Positions 1-6,295 of a DNA stretch of 6,420 bases are shown piece by piece. The stretch comes from Bacteroidota bacterium (lineage in GTDB: Bacteria; Bacteroidota; Bacteroidia; Chitinophagales; Chitinophagaceae): contig JAEWIW010000185.1 in NCBI GenBank assembly GCA_023386855.1, forward strand, positions 1 through 6,420. The letters are read 5' to 3'. A program made the translations under genes and the position numbers. Below the pieces are notes generated by a model. It saw nothing but the letters and a program-made list of their open reading frames with translations. It was not told where the DNA came from and made no database searches. Positions within the stretch are counted from its first letter, which is position 1; each line of letters begins with the position of its first letter.

Positions 1-981
1 CTGGTAAACTGGACTACTGCATTGAAGTACTTCAAATTCGCTTACATCGGCATGATAAGGAATCGCAATGCGATTGAGTTCTGGAACCCATCGCATTGGC
101 CTTGCATTGTCGAAACGGAAATTAATAGATTGTCCATATAATGTCCACGAAGCATCATCAGCATTGAACGACTTACCCGTATGGTTAACCGTAAATGTAA
201 AGGTTTGCGGAAGTTTGATCGTCGCATTTTTTACATCACTTCCATGTGCGTCGGGCGACTGCTCAATGACCTGTGCCTGTGCTAAATCAAGTGTAATGGA
301 CACTTCAACGCCCATAGGGATGACCAGCTTATTATCAGCACCCACATTTACAAACTGCGATACATTCAACATCCCACCTTTTACGGTTAATCCACAGTAG
401 AGGTTATCCGGTGCTGCAGTTGCAAATACATCAGCATTGATCCATACTGAGCCCTTAGGAATCTTAAAGGTCCTTGGACCACGAATTAAAACTCTTTGCA
501 CTACTTCAAGAGGAAGTAAAAGGAATGGTCTTGCTGCGCCCTGGAGCCAGACCTGCACAAGTGGAATCACTTTATAGAAATCAAACCAGACTCTTCTTCC
601 ATCAATGGTGGTCAATGGTCCAACCGTTTGAACAACGGAAGCCCCTCTTGCCCAATCCGGAACGCTTCCCCGCATCTGACTTGAAATAAACGGCACTTCT
701 CTCCTGAATATCCTTAATGCTTTCTGATCTTCCGGCTCCGGGTGTTCAGTAACATCTTTCAGTACTTCACGGATGTTGGATAATACCTGTGGCCTTGAAC
801 TGGCCATACGCCTTCTGCCATCAAACTGGTATTCATCCACCGCAAGAATGGTGGGTTCACTGACAATAGAATTAGCAATGGAGTGTTTTAACTGTTCAAG
901 CTGGGCAGCTTGTTGCTCATCGGCAACAGCAATGTCACCGCATAGCCTGGCCATTAGAGCCAGCAATTGGTCTTCATTCAT
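1..981 (-). CDS. Hypothetical protein, N-terminal 327 residues of a gene cut by the window edge
   Basis: The minus strand reads without any stop from an ATG at 981-979 to base 1, giving 327 codons and no terminator in the window, so the gene continues to the left. The protein starts MNEDQLLALMARLCGDIAVA. It has no signal peptide or membrane segment, so it looks cytoplasmic or exported by a non-Sec route. Residues 1-40 are Gln/Glu/Leu-rich and probably helical. Residues 60-95 are charged. Residues 110-175 hold a conserved-looking core with aromatic and Gly-Pro motifs (VPDWARG, GPLTTIDGRRVWFDFYKVIP, IRGPRTFKIPKG). From about 175 onward alternating polar and hydrophobic residues suggest beta structure. 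I do not recognise the family. The start is chosen because the reading frame is open from there and a terminator and candidate promoter lie upstream; Met10 is an alternative start. The plus-strand ORFs over this stretch are much shorter and lack protein-like composition. Confidence 0.85.
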   Translation of the reverse strand, partial: MNEDQLLALMARLCGDIAVADEQQAAQLEQLKHSIANSIVSEPTILAVDEYQFDGRRRMASSRPQVLSNIREVLKDVTEHPEPEDQKALRIFRREVPFISSQMRGSVPDWARGASVVQTVGPLTTIDGRRVWFDFYKVIPLVQVWLQGAARPFLLLPLEVVQRVLIRGPRTFKIPKGSVWINADVFATAAPDNLYCGLTVKGGMLNVSQFVNVGADNKLVIPMGVEVSITLDLAQAQVIEQSPDAHGSDVKNATIKLPQTFTFTVNHTGKSFNADDASWTLYGQSINFRFDNARPMRWVPELNRIAIPYHADVSEFEVLQCSSPVYQ

Positions 982-1046
982 AGAAAAGGTTATGTAGATG
1001 AAGGAATAAAACGGAGAGGAGTTTGCAGAGGGGATGATTGCCTATA

Positions 1047-1076
1047 CAATATAAATTTCTTCAATGATAATTGCAA
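1047..1076 (-). promoter_or_regulatory. Candidate Bacteroidota-type promoter for the left-edge gene
   Basis: On the minus strand a TTG (1076-1074) is followed after 20 bases by TATATTG (1053-1047). This resembles the Bacteroidota primary-sigma pattern of a TTG-type -33 box and a TAnnTTTG -7 box, with the second box one base short of consensus. It lies between the upstream terminator and the start codon at 981, where a promoter is required. The match is by eye only and AT-rich DNA gives such matches by chance. Confidence 0.22.
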
Positions 1077-1096
1077 GGTGAAGCATGAACTATTAA

Positions 1097-1128
1097 ACAA
1101 AAAAAAGAGCCACCGCATGGTGGCCCTT
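1097..1128 (-). terminator. Rho-independent terminator after the T9SS cargo gene
   Basis: GCCACC (1109-1114) and GGTGGC (1119-1124) form a perfect 6-bp GC-rich stem with a GCAT loop. Pairing can extend by three more base pairs past one mismatch. Read on the minus strand, the stem is followed by TC and then eight T residues (1106-1099). It sits 27 bases past the stop codon of the secreted-protein gene and before the start of the next minus-strand gene. On the plus strand no T-run follows, so the terminator works in one direction only. Confidence 0.85.
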
Positions 1129-1154
1129 AATTATGATTATATGCTGTTGGAACT

Positions 1155-3605
1155 TTAGTTTTTCATGAACAGTTTGGAGATGCGTTCCTGCCCTGTGATT
1201 ACTTCAACCTGGTACATTCCTTTTTTTAATGTGGAAAGATCAACCGTGTTGTCAGATGCCTTTAGCGGAACAGTCATCAGCACCTGCCCCTGGAGTGAAA
1301 TAATCCTCGCCTGGCCAATGATTTCCTGGCCTGCATTTATACGGATGTTCAGTGTTGAACGAACAGGGTTAGGATACATCAGGATCTTAAAGCTTGATTT
1401 CATGTTGACTGTTACCACCCTGCCTGCTCCTTTTTTTCCATCCTTATCCACCTGTACCAGCCTGTAATAATTTTGTCCTTCAGAAGGATGATCATGAATA
1501 AATGAATATTGCTTATTCAATGACATGGAAGCATCTGCATCAACCCTTCCTATTTCATTCCATTGCTGTCCATCTATACTATGCAGCACGTTAAAATACT
1601 GGTTAGAAATTTCTGATGAGGTTGACCATATCAATTTCACCTTATTCCCATCCGGATTTGCATCAAAATAATTATAGGTTACAGGAAGTCCCGATTGAAA
1701 TGTTACCGAATAAAATGCATTTCCCCTTCCAGAAAAATCAAAAGTATTACCAGATACACTTAAACCTATAATTCCACTTGCACCGTCCAGCGGAATCGGA
1801 TTATAGTTAATTCCGTCCTCCGAATAAATGATATAATCTCTGCCTGTAGATACGTCAACAACACCACCCACAAACCTTCCATTAGAATATTCAAGTGCAC
1901 CTTCATCCCATGTGCCGCCAAGTGTATAAGGGTAAGATCCAGGTAGTCTCCCTTTCAATGCATAGGTATTATTATTAATTGGCGTAGAGGTTGCTACAGT
2001 AAAAAAAGATTTTGGATTATAATCTGCATCCATCTCAATACCCAGGAAATGATAGCTTGTTCCATCAAAGGTTACATCCTTATAATAATAAACTGGAAAG
2101 GATAACGTAGTAGGAGTTACATTATTCCAGCCTATACCATCATCACTCATCATGATCACTCCTTCAAAGGTCTGGTTGTTATATCCCATTGCAAACACTT
2201 TATTATTCACCACTTTAATATTATGGTAATAATTATCCTCTGATGATGCAATCTCCCAAAATGTTCCATCAAATGAATAGGCAATCCCATTCATATTCCC
2301 ATATACTGCTGACAGTAAAATGCCATTAGTTGAGGCCATTGAATAATAAGTATTCCCAGGATCATTATAAAGGGTGGTCCATGAATCGCCATCATCCGTT
2401 GATGTTAATATTCGATCTGTTCCTCCCGCAAAAAGGGTAGATCCATCATAAGCACTGGCATATAATTCTTTTCCACTTGCAGGGCTGCGGTTTACCCAGT
2501 TACCAAAAGTTGGTGAATTATAAATTACAGGTGAAGTGCCCAGGTTACCAATGGCTACATATTTATTAGGGGTTTTAACAAGACGATTAAAACTTCCCCC
2601 GCTATGGGAATACACCAGTCCATCATTTGAAGAAACGATGCCTTCAGAACAGGTAACAAAATATTTTCCGTTTAAAAAGGAAGATTCTCTTGGAACAAAA
2701 TAGGCTGTCTTATTTAGAAGAGTTACAGTATTTAGATCACTTGATGTGAATACAGAACCATAGCCGCTATAATACTGGCTTGACCCATAAAAAATATACT
2801 TGCTTCCATCCCATACACCATTAAAAACCTGGTGACCGCTACCCCATGGAATAGTGCTTGCATCGGGTTGTTGAATGGTGAGAGAATTTGAAAATGTTGT
2901 CCAGGTTTGTCCATCAAAGGAATACTGCATTTCATTACCACTATTGAATGCAAAGAACCGGTCGTTCAGATACTGTATACGGTTAAGTGCATAATAAACT
3001 CCTGGTATATCAAACGAGGTCCAACTATTATCTGCAGCCGTCAGTGAACGGTATACTTCATCGCCATCGCCACGAACACCTATCACATACACACCGTTGC
3101 CATAGCTCATAGAACGGATCTCTTCGGTAGCTTTTCCAACATTAATGGCAAGGGCTGTCCAGGTAATACCATCGGCAGATGACAACACTGTCCTGTTCAT
3201 TCCATAGGCATAAAATTTACCATTGAGGTAATTTACTTTACTAAGGTTTTGTGTTGTGTTTGAAACTCGCTCAGTCCAGTTTATTCCATCTGCTGAACTA
3301 ATGATGGTACCATTTGCGCCAACAGCAACATAAACATTGGCAGCATATTCAAGGTAATACAACGAATAACTGGGAACACCGGTGGTAGGTTGAAACTGCC
3401 ATTTAGTTCCATCAGCCGAATGATAAAATACATTGTCCTGTCCCAATAATAAATACTCTCCATTGGCATAAACCAGTTGGTAGCCAGTCTTAATTCCTAC
3501 AGGAAAGCCAATATCTGAAGTGATGGTCGGAGCCTGCGCTGTTACATTAAGGAAGAAGGATAAAAAAAGAAAAGACAATAGGATGTTGCGTGTAAAAACA
3601 TGCAT
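1155..3605 (-). CDS. Secreted Asp-box-like beta-propeller protein with T9SS type A sorting domain
   Basis: This 816-residue protein has a clear Sec signal peptide (residues 1 to about 23: basic MHVFTRN, hydrophobic LLSFLFLSFFL, then VTAQA). From about 45 to 630 it carries repeated S-x-D-G-x-x-W signatures, as at 63-69, 104-110, 143-149, 229-235, 444-450, 487-493 and, in the longer S-T-D-D-G-x-x-W form, 402-409. Weaker copies lie near 326-332 and 595-601. Each follows a strand pattern such as YxNGxY/F-xAxG, as in BNR/Asp-box or YCF48-like propellers. Residues 640-735 form a beta-sandwich-like module (VKLIWSTSSE, NYYRLVQVDKDG) that often precedes sorting domains. Residues 736-816 match the T9SS type A C-terminal domain (YPNPV, ISLQGQVL, LKKGMYQVEV, KLFMKN). 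The protein is therefore expected to cross the outer membrane and be surface-anchored or released. No catalytic residues are evident; a binding or structural role is inference. It is monocistronic, with terminators on both sides. Confidence 0.93.
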   Translation of the reverse strand: MHVFTRNILLSFLFLSFFLNVTAQAPTITSDIGFPVGIKTGYQLVYANGEYLLLGQDNVFYHSADGTKWQFQPTTGVPSYSLYYLEYAANVYVAVGANGTIISSADGINWTERVSNTTQNLSKVNYLNGKFYAYGMNRTVLSSADGITWTALAINVGKATEEIRSMSYGNGVYVIGVRGDGDEVYRSLTAADNSWTSFDIPGVYYALNRIQYLNDRFFAFNSGNEMQYSFDGQTWTTFSNSLTIQQPDASTIPWGSGHQVFNGVWDGSKYIFYGSSQYYSGYGSVFTSSDLNTVTLLNKTAYFVPRESSFLNGKYFVTCSEGIVSSNDGLVYSHSGGSFNRLVKTPNKYVAIGNLGTSPVIYNSPTFGNWVNRSPASGKELYASAYDGSTLFAGGTDRILTSTDDGDSWTTLYNDPGNTYYSMASTNGILLSAVYGNMNGIAYSFDGTFWEIASSEDNYYHNIKVVNNKVFAMGYNNQTFEGVIMMSDDGIGWNNVTPTTLSFPVYYYKDVTFDGTSYHFLGIEMDADYNPKSFFTVATSTPINNNTYALKGRLPGSYPYTLGGTWDEGALEYSNGRFVGGVVDVSTGRDYIIYSEDGINYNPIPLDGASGIIGLSVSGNTFDFSGRGNAFYSVTFQSGLPVTYNYFDANPDGNKVKLIWSTSSEISNQYFNVLHSIDGQQWNEIGRVDADASMSLNKQYSFIHDHPSEGQNYYRLVQVDKDGKKGAGRVVTVNMKSSFKILMYPNPVRSTLNIRINAGQEIIGQARIISLQGQVLMTVPLKASDNTVDLSTLKKGMYQVEVITGQERISKLFMKN

Positions 3606-3623
3606 AGGATCAGGGTTTCAGTA

Positions 3624-3682
3624 ATTGGATTTTATTGTATGGCCGCAAAAGTCTTAAAATAATCGGCATGTCAAAATCCAAT
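3624..3682. repeat. 10-bp perfect inverted repeat in the leader of the T9SS gene
   Basis: ATTGGATTTT (3624-3633) is the exact reverse complement of AAAATCCAAT (3673-3682), with 39 bases between the arms. The pair lies 19 to 77 bases upstream of the T9SS gene start and brackets a candidate -7 promoter element. It could be a paired binding site for a regulator, or form a long-range hairpin if transcription starts further upstream. Function is unknown, and the arms are AT-rich, so chance is possible. Confidence 0.4.
3646..3675 (-). promoter_or_regulatory. Candidate promoter for the T9SS cargo gene
   Basis: Minus strand TTTG (3675-3672) is followed after 18 bases by GACTTTTG (3653-3646), which differs from the Bacteroidota -7 consensus TAnnTTTG at one fixed base. 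A start point a few bases on would give a leader of roughly 35 bases before the ATG at 3605. The terminator at 3741-3790 separates this gene from the one upstream, so some promoter must lie in this stretch. The exact placement is a weak call. Confidence 0.25.
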
Positions 3683-3740
3683 GACACGCTGGTAAGTAAT
3701 TTCCCTTATCCCAATGCTTTAATAACTGAAATTAATGTGC

Positions 3741-3790
3741 AAAAAATATAAAAAAAATACCTCTTCATAAAAAGCATTATGAAGAGGTAT
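3741..3790 (-). terminator. Strong Rho-independent terminator after the oxidoreductase gene
   Basis: Bases 3757-3770 (ATACCTCTTCATAA) and 3777-3790 form a perfect 14-bp stem with a six-base loop. On the minus strand the hairpin runs directly into a T-rich tract (3757-3741, a T7 run, ATA, then T6). It begins 16 bases after the oxidoreductase stop codon. No T-run follows on the plus strand. The stem is AT-rich in its lower and upper parts with a CCTCTTC/GAAGAGG core. Confidence 0.92.
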
Positions 3791-3806
3791 GGAAATAATA
3801 AACAAT

Positions 3807-5267
3807 TTAAAATCCTGCGTTGCCCAGCGACCAGCCTTTCCTGTATTCTCTTTTGACAAACTGGTTGGCTTCTTCAAAGTTGGTGATCTTCATATTTGGT
3901 CCATCCCACATCAGTGTGATATTTCTTCCGGGATATTCCGTACGATTACCATTTTTCTTTTTAAGATCATAACTCCTGATGGCAAGATTACCCATCAATA
4001 CTGTTTCCGTTAATGGTCCTGCTACTTCAAACCGAGAGCTGGGGTTCTTTGCTTTTTCTGATCCATATCCCGCGATAGCGGCTTCCACCCATGCACCATA
4101 ATGCCCTTCGGCACTTCCCGGAACACGCTGGATAGTTTGCGGCACAACTGTCTCCTTTGTCCTGGTAGTGGGCAGCAATTGTGGATCAGCGCCATAAGTG
4201 GCACACATCATCTTTCCTTTTGTACCCAGGAAGAGACATCCATTTCCTCCATCTCCCATTCTTTCATTGGGTTTTAATTCCTCTGGTCTGGAAGGCTGAA
4301 TACCACCATCCATCCAATGAAGTATAAGATCAGGCTTTCCGTTGGTGCCTTTGAATTTTAAAGTGATATGCGATGCCAGTGGCCCGCTTTCAGGATAATA
4401 TACGCTGTTCCATGGCTTCTCATATCTTGTTGCCACGCTGCATTGTGCCGATTCAGGGTAACCCAGATCGAGTACCTGGAATGGAGGTGCTATGATATGG
4501 CAACCCATATCGCCCAATGCACCGGTACCATAATCCCACCAGCCTCTCCAGTTGAAGGGTACCAGTATGGAAGAATATGGACGTTCAGGCGCTGTTCCCA
4601 ACCAAAGATCCCAATCGAGTTCTGCAGGAACAGGTTCATTGGTGGAAGGAATAGGAACACCCTGCGGCCAGATGGGACGGTCGGTCCAGCAGAACACTTC
4701 CGTTACATCACCGATCACCCCGGCTTTATACCAGTCGATCAATTGCCTTACTCCATCTCCGGATGCTCCCTGGTTACCCATTTGTGTAACCACTTTGTAT
4801 TTATCGGCAGCCTGTGTGAGTATGCGCGTTTCATAGATATCGTGTGTCATGGGCTTTTGTACATACACATGCTTTCCGAGTTGCATGGCAGCCATGGCCT
4901 GCACGGCATGGTTATGGTCGGGGGTGGAAACCGAAACAGCATCGATGGACTTGCCTTCCTTGTCGAGCATTTCGCGGTAGTCCTTATAATATTTTGCCTT
5001 TGGGAATTTTTTCCGGGTACCTGCTGCCTGGCGGTCGTCAACATCACAAAGCACGGCGATCTCTGCCTTCCCGCTTTTACTAAAAGCAGCGATATCGCTT
5101 GCTCCTTTACCTCCTGCTCCAATACCGGCAACTACAAGCCTGTCGCTCGGTGCAATATATCCCTTACCTCCCAGTACATGCCTGGGAACGATATAGATGC
5201 CGCCGGCCAGCAGGGCTGAATTACGAATGAAATTTCTCCTGGAATCCTGGATGTTTTTTTTGTTCAT
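3807..5267 (-). CDS. Gfo/Idh/MocA-family oxidoreductase with twin-arginine signal
   Basis: This 486-residue protein is a predicted NAD(P)-dependent dehydrogenase of the Gfo/Idh/MocA family, which acts on sugars, inositols and related polyols; the substrate cannot be read from sequence. An N-terminal Tat motif (S9-R10-R11-N-F-I-R) and a short hydrophobic stretch (17-28) suggest folded export to the periplasm, as known for glucose-fructose oxidoreductase. The Rossmann fold begins at 43-55 (RLVVAGIGAGGKG), with an acidic strand end at 72-78 (VLCDVDD). Residues 113-121 read VSTPDHNHA. The family's EKP motif appears as QKP at 137-139, keeping the catalytic lysine K138. Residues 240-259 (RGWWDYGTGALGDMGCHIIA) supply the conserved Asp253 and His257. 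The C-terminal half (about 200-480) matches the longer form common in Bacteroidota and Planctomycetota. The start at 5267 is supported by the intact signal. It lies 39 bp after the SRPBCC gene, so they are probably co-transcribed. Confidence 0.95.
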   Translation of the reverse strand: MNKKNIQDSRRNFIRNSALLAGGIYIVPRHVLGGKGYIAPSDRLVVAGIGAGGKGASDIAAFSKSGKAEIAVLCDVDDRQAAGTRKKFPKAKYYKDYREMLDKEGKSIDAVSVSTPDHNHAVQAMAAMQLGKHVYVQKPMTHDIYETRILTQAADKYKVVTQMGNQGASGDGVRQLIDWYKAGVIGDVTEVFCWTDRPIWPQGVPIPSTNEPVPAELDWDLWLGTAPERPYSSILVPFNWRGWWDYGTGALGDMGCHIIAPPFQVLDLGYPESAQCSVATRYEKPWNSVYYPESGPLASHITLKFKGTNGKPDLILHWMDGGIQPSRPEELKPNERMGDGGNGCLFLGTKGKMMCATYGADPQLLPTTRTKETVVPQTIQRVPGSAEGHYGAWVEAAIAGYGSEKAKNPSSRFEVAGPLTETVLMGNLAIRSYDLKKKNGNRTEYPGRNITLMWDGPNMKITNFEEANQFVKREYRKGWSLGNAGF

Positions 5268-5280
5268 GACAAAACTTTGT

Positions 5281-5314
5281 TAGTGATTAGTTATTGGTGA
5301 TAGTGATTAGTTTG
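5281..5314. repeat. Degenerate heptad tandem repeat spanning the SRPBCC stop codon
   Basis: The plus strand reads as near-7-base units: TAGTGAT, TAGTTAT, TGGTGAT, AGTGAT (one base short) and TAGTTTG. The same stretch contains a perfect 12-base direct repeat, TAGTGATTAGTT, at 5281-5292 and 5301-5312. The last unit contains the stop codon of the SRPBCC gene (5307-5309), and the rest fills most of the 39-bp gap before the oxidoreductase gene. On the minus strand it yields stop codons in more than one frame. It may have arisen by replication slippage; no function is evident. Confidence 0.6.
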
Positions 5315-5729
5315 GCTGCTCACTATAGTTTTTAAAATTGTCCAGGATGGCCTGCCAGCCTGCTTTCTGCATATCCCTTGAATGGGTGGTCTCTGCATCA
5401 AAGGTTTCCTTTACCCTGGTTTGATCGCCCTCTGCAAGGAACTCAACTTTTACTTTCCTTCCATCGGCCATGGTATAGCTGATCAGCTTATGGGTGTTCA
5501 CTTCATCATAAATTCCCCCAAAGTCAAATCCCATTGATCCATCCTTTGCTTCCATACGGGAAGTAAAAGATCCTCCTGTGCGAAGGTCATTGGTTGCATG
5601 CGGTGTATGCCAGTCGTCGGAAGCAGCATTCCATTTGATAATATGCTTTGGTTCGGTCCAGCGCTCCCATACTTTTTCTACCGGGGCATTAATAATTGTT
5701 TCAACAGTGATTGGGCCGTTGTTGGTCAT
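5307..5729 (-). CDS. SRPBCC/AHSA1-domain protein
   Basis: This 140-residue cytoplasmic protein has the full length of a single SRPBCC (START-like) domain of the AHSA1 type, a helix-grip fold that binds hydrophobic ligands. Residues 6-22 (PITVETIINAPVEKVWERW) are the typical first strand followed by the helix APxEKVWxxWT. Next come KHIIKWN (28-34), the loop region HTPHATNDLRTGGSF (41-55), and paired strands FDFGGIYDEVNTHKLISYTM (68-87) and KVKVEFLAEGDQTRVKETF (92-110). The closing helix is KAGWQAILDNFKNY (122-135), with the GW typical of the family. Homologues are often labelled polyketide cyclase or Hsp90-ATPase activator-like, but those names do not establish a function here. The start at 5729 places the first strand at the usual distance. 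A TAACTTTA at 5764-5757, close to the TAnnTTTG box, could belong to its promoter. It precedes the oxidoreductase gene, probably in one transcript. Confidence 0.92.
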   Translation of the reverse strand: MTNNGPITVETIINAPVEKVWERWTEPKHIIKWNAASDDWHTPHATNDLRTGGSFTSRMEAKDGSMGFDFGGIYDEVNTHKLISYTMADGRKVKVEFLAEGDQTRVKETFDAETTHSRDMQKAGWQAILDNFKNYSEQPN

Positions 5730-5806
5730 CGTTAGTTGGTTAAGGATGAATAAGGTTAAAGTTATAAAAGCATTACCGGATAATTCCCGTTAATTTTTCA
5801 CCCCCC

Positions 5807-5822
5807 TACATGTTTTCATGTA
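5807..5822. promoter_or_regulatory. Palindrome in the divergent intergenic region
   Basis: TACATG (5807-5812) and CATGTA (5817-5822) form a perfect inverted repeat with a TTTT centre. It lies in the 138-bp region between the divergent SRPBCC and response-regulator genes, about 45 bp before the regulator's likely start. Its symmetry and position would suit an operator, but there is no known motif match. No T-run follows on either strand, so it is not a terminator. The only other notable base pattern here is the C6 run just to its left. Confidence 0.25.
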
Positions 5823-5867
5823 CCTCGCTTTATGGCCATATTCGTTTTGCTATATTATTTTCGCCAC

Positions 5868-6287
5868 ATGAATAAAGTGAATACAAAGGGTAATTTATGT
5901 ATACTTTTTGTGGACGATGATGAAGACGACAAGGAATTTATTTCACAGGCTTTCCATAAGGTAACGGAGCATTGCGATATGCATACTGCCGAGAATGGAA
6001 AGCAGGCACTTGAATATTTACAGAATATCAAGGATGAAGATGCTCTTCCATGCCTGATTGTTCTTGACCTTAATATGCCTGTCCTGAATGGGCTGCAAAC
6101 CCTTGAAGAACTGAACAGGAAACCTGCCTTTCAGAAGATCCCCAAAGTGATCTTCACCACTTCCGATTCTGATGAAGATAAAAAGCGCTGCCTTTCAAAA
6201 GGTGCAGTTGATTTTTTTGTCAAGCCTTCCAGCATGACCGGTATAATCAAGACGGTACAAAAAATGCTGTTGTATTGTAAAGGCTAG
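5868..6287 (+). CDS. Single-domain CheY-like response regulator
   Basis: This 139-residue protein is a stand-alone receiver domain with no output domain. The acidic pocket is VDDDEDD (D16-D18 within residues 15-21). The phosphoacceptor is D67 in VLDLNMP (65-71), the switch threonine is T98 in FTTSD (96-100), and the conserved lysine is K119 in VKPSS (118-122). All key residues are present, so it should be phosphorylated by a histidine kinase or phosphorelay. None is encoded in the window, so the partner is unknown. Small receivers of this kind, related to Rcp1-like regulators, are frequent in Bacteroidota. An upstream in-frame ATG at 5832 would add 12 residues (MAIFVLLYYFRH). I prefer 5868 because the extension is hydrophobic, falls in the AT-rich leader and is foreign to the receiver fold. 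No Shine-Dalgarno sequence is visible. The next reading frame starts eight bases after its stop, so the two are probably co-transcribed. Confidence 0.93.
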   Translation: MNKVNTKGNLCILFVDDDEDDKEFISQAFHKVTEHCDMHTAENGKQALEYLQNIKDEDALPCLIVLDLNMPVLNGLQTLEELNRKPAFQKIPKVIFTTSDSDEDKKRCLSKGAVDFFVKPSSMTGIIKTVQKMLLYCKG

Positions 6288-6295
6288 GTTACCCG

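Noticed and set aside
68..1158. Several short plus-strand ORFs (68-400, 474-689, 773-997, 967-1158)
   Set aside because: They overlap the continuous 327-codon minus-strand frame or the terminator region, show no family motifs and have unlikely composition.
1155..3605. The internal S-x-D-G-x-x-W copies considered as DNA-level tandem repeats
   Set aside because: The similarity is at protein level only. The nucleotide sequences of the copies have diverged and do not form an array or CRISPR-like structure.
3669..3686. TGTCA/TGACA half-sites with an eight-base centre upstream of the T9SS gene
   Set aside because: Five-base arms are expected by chance in a 200-bp region, and they overlap the longer 10-bp inverted repeat.
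4368..5219. A 283-codon plus-strand ORF antisense to the oxidoreductase gene
   Set aside because: It lies fully inside a gene with clear family motifs on the other strand. Its translation is Cys/His/Arg-rich with no domain-like pattern, so it is a shadow frame.
5853..5863. TATTTTCG-like -7 promoter box just before the response regulator
   Set aside because: A start point from this box would fall at or after the ATG at 5868, and no suitably spaced -33 element is present.
5832..5867. A 12-codon N-terminal extension of the response regulator from ATG 5832
   Set aside because: The extension is hydrophobic, not part of a receiver domain, and falls in the AT-rich leader; ATG 5868 gives a normal receiver length.
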